A stretch of 64,000 nt of DNA, taken from positions 372,001 through 436,000 of the forward strand of contig VTFK01000066.1 of the NCBI GenBank assembly GCA_009617715.1, read 5' to 3'. The stretch comes from Plectrocnemia conspersa. Taxonomy: Eukaryota; Arthropoda; Insecta; Trichoptera; Polycentropodidae. Below the pieces are notes generated by a model that was not told where the DNA came from, ran no database searches, and saw nothing but the letters and a program-made list of their open reading frames with translations. Positions 59,293 through 64,000 of the stretch are shown one piece after another. Positions within the stretch are counted from its first letter, which is position 1; every line of letters begins with the position of its first letter. The position numbers and the translations under genes are program-made.

Positions 59293-59480
59293 CAGCACAA
59301 TAGACCAGTTTTATAAGTCGCTGAATATTGCCTGGGTTCAAATCCCATAAGGACTTTAGTGTTTTTAAATTTCTATCATATCTTGGAGATCAAAATTAGT
59401 GAATATTAAATAATTATAATTCTAATTGATAATTACAATTGGGTTCATCTAGATTTCCCTAATCTCACGGATGAATATTA
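59293..59480 (+). mobile_element. tRNA-derived SINE, copy 3
   Basis: Head CACAATAGACCAG, B box GGTTCAAATCC at 59336-59346, then the shared body: TCCCATAAGGACTTTAGTG, ATCTTGGAGATCAAAATTAG, TTCATCTAGATTTCCCTAAT and CTCACGGATGAATATT. The body aligns with the minus-strand copy at 28.2-28.35 kb and the copy at 19.55 kb. The A box is eroded. A 3' tail is hard to separate from the AT-rich flank. Confidence 0.75.
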
Positions 59481-59499
59481 TAATAATTATTTAAAATTA

Positions 59500-60860
59500 A
59501 GCTTAGTAGGTATTGAATATTTTCTAAAATGCTATATGAGCTCACAGAGATCTTATATGTTTAAAACTAGTATTATTTATTATTTATTACTAATTAAAGT
59601 ACTTCGATTTTAAATAATATCAAAATATTTAAATATTTTATGTTTAGTTCTTCAACTAGTCAATCTGTATTTTTAATTTTTTTTATTGCAATTTATCTGA
59701 TATATTAAGCATTTATAATATCATTGAACAATAGTTAAAATTAAGCAATATATTACTATTATAATTTTTTTTTATATAAACATATTTATTTAATATTCGA
59801 TGCTAATTAAAGTATTTTGATTCAATAATATGTTGTATATTATATAAATAAATTATACTTAAATTTCTTGAACTTCTAATCATTTTAATATTCTATTTAT
59901 TATTGCAACGTAATACCTTAGTAATAAGGCATATATATCATTGTTTAATTCATTTAAAATAATACAATACTATAGCTAAGTTTTTTAATGTACTGAAAGT
60001 TAGCATGTTACTTATTGTACGCAATAAATAATAAAACCAATATTGATTTTTAATAGTTCTCGAACTTTCAAGGTTTTCAAACTTTATTTTATAATTCTTA
60101 CTAGACTATTAAATCTATATGTGTTTTAAATTAGTTTTATAACATTTTAACCAACGTATTATCTTATTTCAAAAACATATATTGTACAATTTAATATCAC
60201 ACTAATTGAAATAAGGCAAAATAGTACTATTCTTTATTGCTTTTTTTAAGTTTTAATTTTGTGCTTTTTATTTTAATTGTTTAAATAATATACCATAAAT
60301 TTTATATTGGCAACTAATCCTTTAAAAAAGTTATCTACAACTATTAATTTTACATATTTTCTAACCCATTTTAATGATTTACGTTCAATTTAGATATAGT
60401 TTACATATGTACTATAGTGTAATAATATATAGGTTATCATATAAAAATTCAGATAGCGATGTTTTCAAAAATTTATTATTAAAATGCTGTATAATAAATA
60501 AATCTAATTTTATGTTTAAATAATATAAAATATAAATAATTAAACAATAAAAATTAAGAATTTATTCTAAATTATCGTTAGATTCCGTGTTTGTACTAAT
60601 ATATAAATTATAAAAGAGAAGTGATAATAAAAATACATTAAATTACAGATTCAAAAAATATTAAACAAGAAATATTTTCTGAAAAAAGTAAAATTAATAA
60701 AAACATTATTAAAAATCAACATTAAAAAGCATAAACGTATCGCAAAAGTCTAATATCAACAACTCTTAAACTTTTATATGATATTTTTTATATTGGAGTC
60801 TGAAAGACATAAAATGTAAGCTTTACAATCGTAATTACTAGTCAAATCTATAATATATTA
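59500..60860. repeat. Degenerate AT-rich tandem repeat array, left part
   Basis: The segment starting TAATTAAAGTACTTCGATTT (59591) recurs at 59804 as TAATTAAAGTATTTTGATTC, with the following AGTTCTTCAAC and TTATTGCAA blocks also repeated (period 213 bp). A third partial match (AGTTCTCGAACTTTC) lies near 60055. AACTCTTAAACTTTTATAT...GTAAGCTTTACAA at about 60762-60827 recurs at 63370-63460 beyond element B. Units are very diverged. Confidence 0.5.
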
Positions 60861-60869
60861 TCGGTACGC

Positions 60870-60962
60870 GACAATTGGGCGACGGACAAATGGGCGATTC
60901 CGGTCAATTGGGCGACGGTCAATTGGGCGATGGTTATTTGGGCGACGGTCATATGGGCGACA
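60870..60962 (+). repeat. Element B left terminal 15-bp tandem units
   Basis: Units ACAATTGGGCGACGG, ACAAATGGGCGATTCCGG, TCAATTGGGCGACGG, TCAATTGGGCGATGG, TTATTTGGGCGACGG and TCATATGGGCGACAG run head to tail. GGGCGA is constant, and the triplet between CA and G is made only of A and T. Confidence 0.95.
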
Positions 60963-61499
60963 GAAATTAAAAAACACTTGCACGCTTTGCTTTATTGTAA
61001 ATATTTATAAAATATACATTAAAACGAAAAAGTATATTAAATGAAAAACAATTTTATTTTTAAATTATTAACTCATATTATAATTATATGCAATACCACG
61101 TAAATATTCTATGATATTTTCTCTATTGTACCTTAAAACTTTTATAAAAATTATTTGGTCTATTCTTTTATAAAGATATCCATTCCAAACATATTTTTTT
61201 TCTTGTCTTTTTAACTTAATATGCCTGAATTATCCATTTATGAAGAATATAAATTGTGTTAACTCAAATTGGTCGTTCTCAACAATGATCTATAAAAAAC
61301 AATTATCTATAAATAACACATGAAATATAGCCCACATGTGAATAAAAAGATACGTACTTATTTTCTTGCTGTACTGATTTTTTTTACCAAAAACACAATG
61401 ACACTGTGACAAAGTGTTTTAAAATCACGGCAAAAATACTTTTCAAAGACTCAACGAAACTTTTTGCGAACGTTTTCAGTCAAAATTCAAAAGTATACT

Positions 61500-61985
61500 G
61501 AGCGCTAGTTATGGGTTGTTATATTTATATATAACAACCCTATCTAGTTTTAAATAGATAACTGTAAAATTTGCGATTTTTGTGAATTCCCAAAGTTTAT
61601 TCTCACACTAATTTCCAAGGCGCAAAACATAAAAAAAATTCGCGTTAAGGGCAAATTCACGATAAACAATCTATAAAATAATCTATAACTACCCTATCCA
61701 GGTAAAAATAGATAACGGTAAAATATGCGATTTTTGGAAATTCCAAAAGATTGTTCTTACAGTAATCTATAAGTCTCAAAACATAAAAAAATCGCGTAAA
61801 GGGCAAAATCTACGAAAAACACTTATCAGCGCTAGTTCTGTTATTATATTTATATACAACTATCCTATTTAATTTAAAATAGATAAGTGTAAAATATGCG
61901 ATTTTTGGAAATTCCAAAAGTTTGTTTTCACAGTAGTTTCCAAGGCTCAAAATATAAAAAAAAATCGCGTAAGGACCACTATAAA
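61500..61985. repeat. Three internal tandem units of about 155-170 bp
   Basis: Each unit has CTATC(C/T)...AAATAGATAA, then GTAAAAT-TGCGATTTTT, AATTCC-AAAG, TTT-CAAGGC-CAAAACATAAAAA and a TCGCGT-AAGG end. GTAAAAT anchors lie at 61564, 61718 and 61889. Units 1 and 3 open with GCGCTAGTT. The minus frame at 61810-62136 overlaps unit 3 and is not a gene. Confidence 0.9.
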
Positions 61986-62249
61986 CATTTATCAAGTAGG
62001 TATTTATAATAAAATTGCAAAAAAAAAGTGTTTTATGATATCGGATAACTCTCTTAAATTCTTGAATAAAAAAATCAAACTGTTTAAGTGATATTTTATG
62101 ATTAAATAAGCACAAATGATAAGTAAATATATACATATATCTTATGTAGGTATATTATATTTTGTTTAGACCGAATAATGTTTTGATCTTTTAATTATTT
62201 TCTAAAAAATATTACTTATATTTTCGTATTTACGTATATGTATATATAT

Positions 62250-62321
62250 GACTATCGTGACGCATTAGGTTTGCCTGTCAGGTCACGATGGTTATAATTT
62301 TAATAAATAAATAAATAAATA
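62250..62321 (+). mobile_element. 72-bp retroelement tail insertion with 28-bp target-site duplication
   Basis: The insert ACTATCGTGACGCATTAGG ... GTCACGATGG ... (AAAT)n is the extreme 3' end of the dispersed retroelement family (copies at 12.96, 26.15 and 39.47 kb). It is flanked by identical 28-nt repeats at 62222-62249 and 62322-62349 (TTTCGTATTTACGTATATG...). This is target-primed reverse transcription with extreme 5' truncation, and it shows the AAAT tail is the true 3' end. The perfect duplication implies a young event. Confidence 0.95.
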
Positions 62322-62437
62322 TTTCGTATTTACGTATATGTATATATATATTTTAATATGTATTAAATTATGGTAATTATTTAATTAATTATAAGATCAT
62401 GATTTGCATCACATTTATTTGTAATGCATTATTATTG

Positions 62438-62548
62438 TATCGCCCAAAAGACCGTCGCCCAAAAGACCATCGCCCATTTGTCCGTCGCCCATTTTGCATC
62501 GCCCATTTGACCGTCGCCCAATCGCCGTCGCCCAATTGACCGTGTCCC
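62438..62548 (-). repeat. Element B right terminal 15-bp tandem units
   Basis: On the plus strand: ATCGCCCAAAAGACC, GTCGCCCAAAAGACC, ATCGCCCATTTGTCC, GTCGCCCATTTTGC, ATCGCCCATTTGACC, GTCGCCCAATC and GCCGTCGCCCAATTGACC. These are the reverse complement of the left-end units, in different order and number, so the two ends have evolved by unit gain and loss. Confidence 0.95.
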
Positions 62549-62556
62549 TATATTAT

Positions 62557-64000
62557 AAGCATTATATGTGTAGACAATTATATAATTAAAAAAACTAATT
62601 TGGAAAATTTAGAAAAAATGGGAATGATTAAATACTTATCAAAATGTTTAAGGAAAAAAAACAAACGTAGAAAATCTATTATTAATATTTGCTTAGCTCG
62701 CATAGAAACATTATAATACATATTTATGAAATATTAAAAAAAAATCTGAAAACAGTGAAATGTATGTAAACATTAAATATATTAATTATATTAATTTTAC
62801 ATATGAGAAATCTATTTATTATAAATTCAGAAATAAGTTAAATTATATAATATATATCAAAATGTAAGAAAAATAAAAAACAGACTAGAAAATTTATTAC
62901 CAATATTTTCAAGCATTTACGTAATTTTTTTATTTAGAATTTATAAAATACATACTTAGAAGAAAAATTTGAAAATATAAAAGAATATGCATTTTATTTG
63001 TTAAAAAAACAGTAAATATTTATTTTTATTATTAATTATATAATCAGTGAACCTAATTTATCAAATTTAGCAAAATATACAATTAAACACATATGTAGAG
63101 AATGGTAGAAAAATAAATAACATACTAGTAGTAAAACCTATAACTTTTTAGTATTATTAAATTATAAACATTTTAATAAAATGCTACGGGATTAAAAACT
63201 TTTTCTGAAAAATCAAAAAATAGTAAAATATATAAAACGAATAAATATGTTAATATTATTAATAACTAATTTGAAAAAATATTTATAAAGTCTAAAAAAA
63301 TGTAAAATTATACACATTTTACCAAAATGTTAAAAGTATATAATTTAACTTTGAAAATCTATTAATAACTCTTAAACTTTTATATTGAAATTTTTATTAG
63401 GAATTTTTTAAATACACAAAAAAAAATATTTAAGAACTCAAGAAAGTAAGCTTTACAAATATAATAAACAGTATAATGTGTTTAACCATTTATTTTATAA
63501 ATAAATATATTCTTTCAATAAAAAGCCTAATTCATATTAAAATTATAAACAGATTATTATTACATTAAAAAAAATATTTACTCTTAAAGAATAACATTTT
63601 TCAAACTTTTATTGAAGATATTTTTTTAATAAAATATTTCATCGATAACATGTGAAAAACTTTAGAGCGTGAATTCTAAAAGGATTTTGAAAAACAGTAT
63701 GGAAATTTATCAAAATTAAAATCTACTAAAAAAGCATTTTTTAAACCTAAAAAAAAAAATTTACATTTGTGAAAAAACAAGTAGATATATTAATACTACT
63801 GTCACACCATTAAAATAAAAAAAAATGTTTAAAAATGTTTCATATCCTTTTCCCGAAATTTTACCAATTTATATAACATATAAACAATTCATAATCTATG
63901 ATATACTCCTTTTTTTTATCAATAATTTATTTAAAAACTTACAAAATAAAAACACTGCTAAACCTAAGCAATAAACTTAAAAATCCATACAATTCTTAAA
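62557..64000. repeat. Degenerate AT-rich tandem repeat array, right part
   Basis: Continuation of the sequence left of element B. Recurrent words include TATCAAAATGT-AAG-AAAA, AAAATCTATTA-TAAT, CTGAAAA-A-AGTAAA and GTAAGCTTTACAA (63446). Spacing is roughly 200-270 bp but irregular. No gene is visible. Low-complexity convergence cannot be excluded for individual matches. Confidence 0.4.

Larger units (their letters stand above)
60862..62548. mobile_element. Tandem-unit-TIR element B (about 1.7 kb, non-autonomous)
   Basis: Both ends consist of 15-bp units such as GACGGTCAATTGGGC, inverted relative to each other: 60862-60962 on the left and 62438-62548 on the right. TATATTAT flanks both sides (60854-60861 and 62549-62556), a possible 8-bp target-site duplication, though low-complexity. 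The interior is AT-rich, holds three long tandem units and a retroelement tail insertion, and has no transposase. The architecture parallels element A on a smaller scale. The superfamily is unknown to me. Confidence 0.8.

Noticed and set aside
61810..62136. 108-codon minus-strand frame
   Set aside because: It overlaps the third internal tandem unit of element B and AT-rich DNA. Residues are Y/F/I/N-rich with no motif.
1..64000. CRISPR arrays, bacterial operons, riboswitches, Shine-Dalgarno sites
   Set aside because: The sequence is eukaryotic in character. The regular repeats at the ends of elements A and B have variable units without unique spacers and are inverted pairs, not CRISPR arrays.
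1..64000. Known insect microRNAs
   Set aside because: I scanned by eye for common mature sequences (let-7, mir-1, mir-2, mir-7, mir-8, mir-9, mir-10, mir-124, mir-184, bantam, iab-4) and saw none; a covariance search would be more reliable.

Overview
This is a very AT-rich stretch of eukaryotic nuclear DNA, most likely from an insect or another arthropod. The evidence is the mix of non-LTR retrotransposon remnants, a decayed mariner, a probable Tc1-like remnant, tRNA-derived SINEs and a long TA microsatellite. There are no bacterial-style genes, operons, rRNAs or intact tRNAs. I could not recognise one intact host protein-coding gene. Nearly all open frames are short, low-complexity by-products of the base composition. 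The best host-exon candidate is one unproven splice-bounded segment at about 50.35-50.50 kb on the minus strand.

Layout. (1) Mobile-element fossils lie throughout. There are non-LTR reverse transcriptase (RT) pieces at about 1.9, 3.2, 4.5, 7.4, 25.6, 33.6, 34.6 and 50.8 kb. One retroelement 3'-end family has good copies at 5.9, 12.8, 25.6-26.2, 39.3, 55.0 and 62.25 kb. Three copies of one tRNA-derived SINE sit at 19.5, 28.3 and 59.3 kb, a mariner pseudogene at 55.9-56.6 kb and a Tc1-like remnant at about 27.3 kb. (2) Between them lie some twenty-five GC-richer blocks of 100-700 bp that look unique and have no coding signature. They carry homeodomain, GATA, CRE/E-box and GAGA-like motifs. Their spacing suits a gene desert or giant intron around a regulated gene, but conservation cannot be seen from one sequence. 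(3) The right third (51-64 kb) is the most unusual. Two non-autonomous elements (about 3.0 kb at 51.46-54.44 and 1.7 kb at 60.86-62.55) have inverted termini made of degenerate tandem units. Both use the same scheme, a TCA block, an A/T-only triplet and a GGCG or AGCG block. The second carries three internal repeats of about 160 bp and a 72-bp retroelement tail inside a 28-bp target-site duplication. It sits in AT-rich sequence that itself looks like a decayed tandem array.

Other structures: a roughly 800-bp candidate MITE with 38-nt inverted ends (11.98-12.77 kb), a long imperfect hairpin (10.25-10.43 kb), a hammerhead-ribozyme-like core of the kind known from Penelope-like elements (41.35 kb), tandem duplications at 24.2 and 46.3 kb, and a cluster of seven CTACG-core heptamers (57.06-57.16 kb). 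Nothing here encodes a pathway. The genes that the GC-richer blocks might serve are presumably outside the window.
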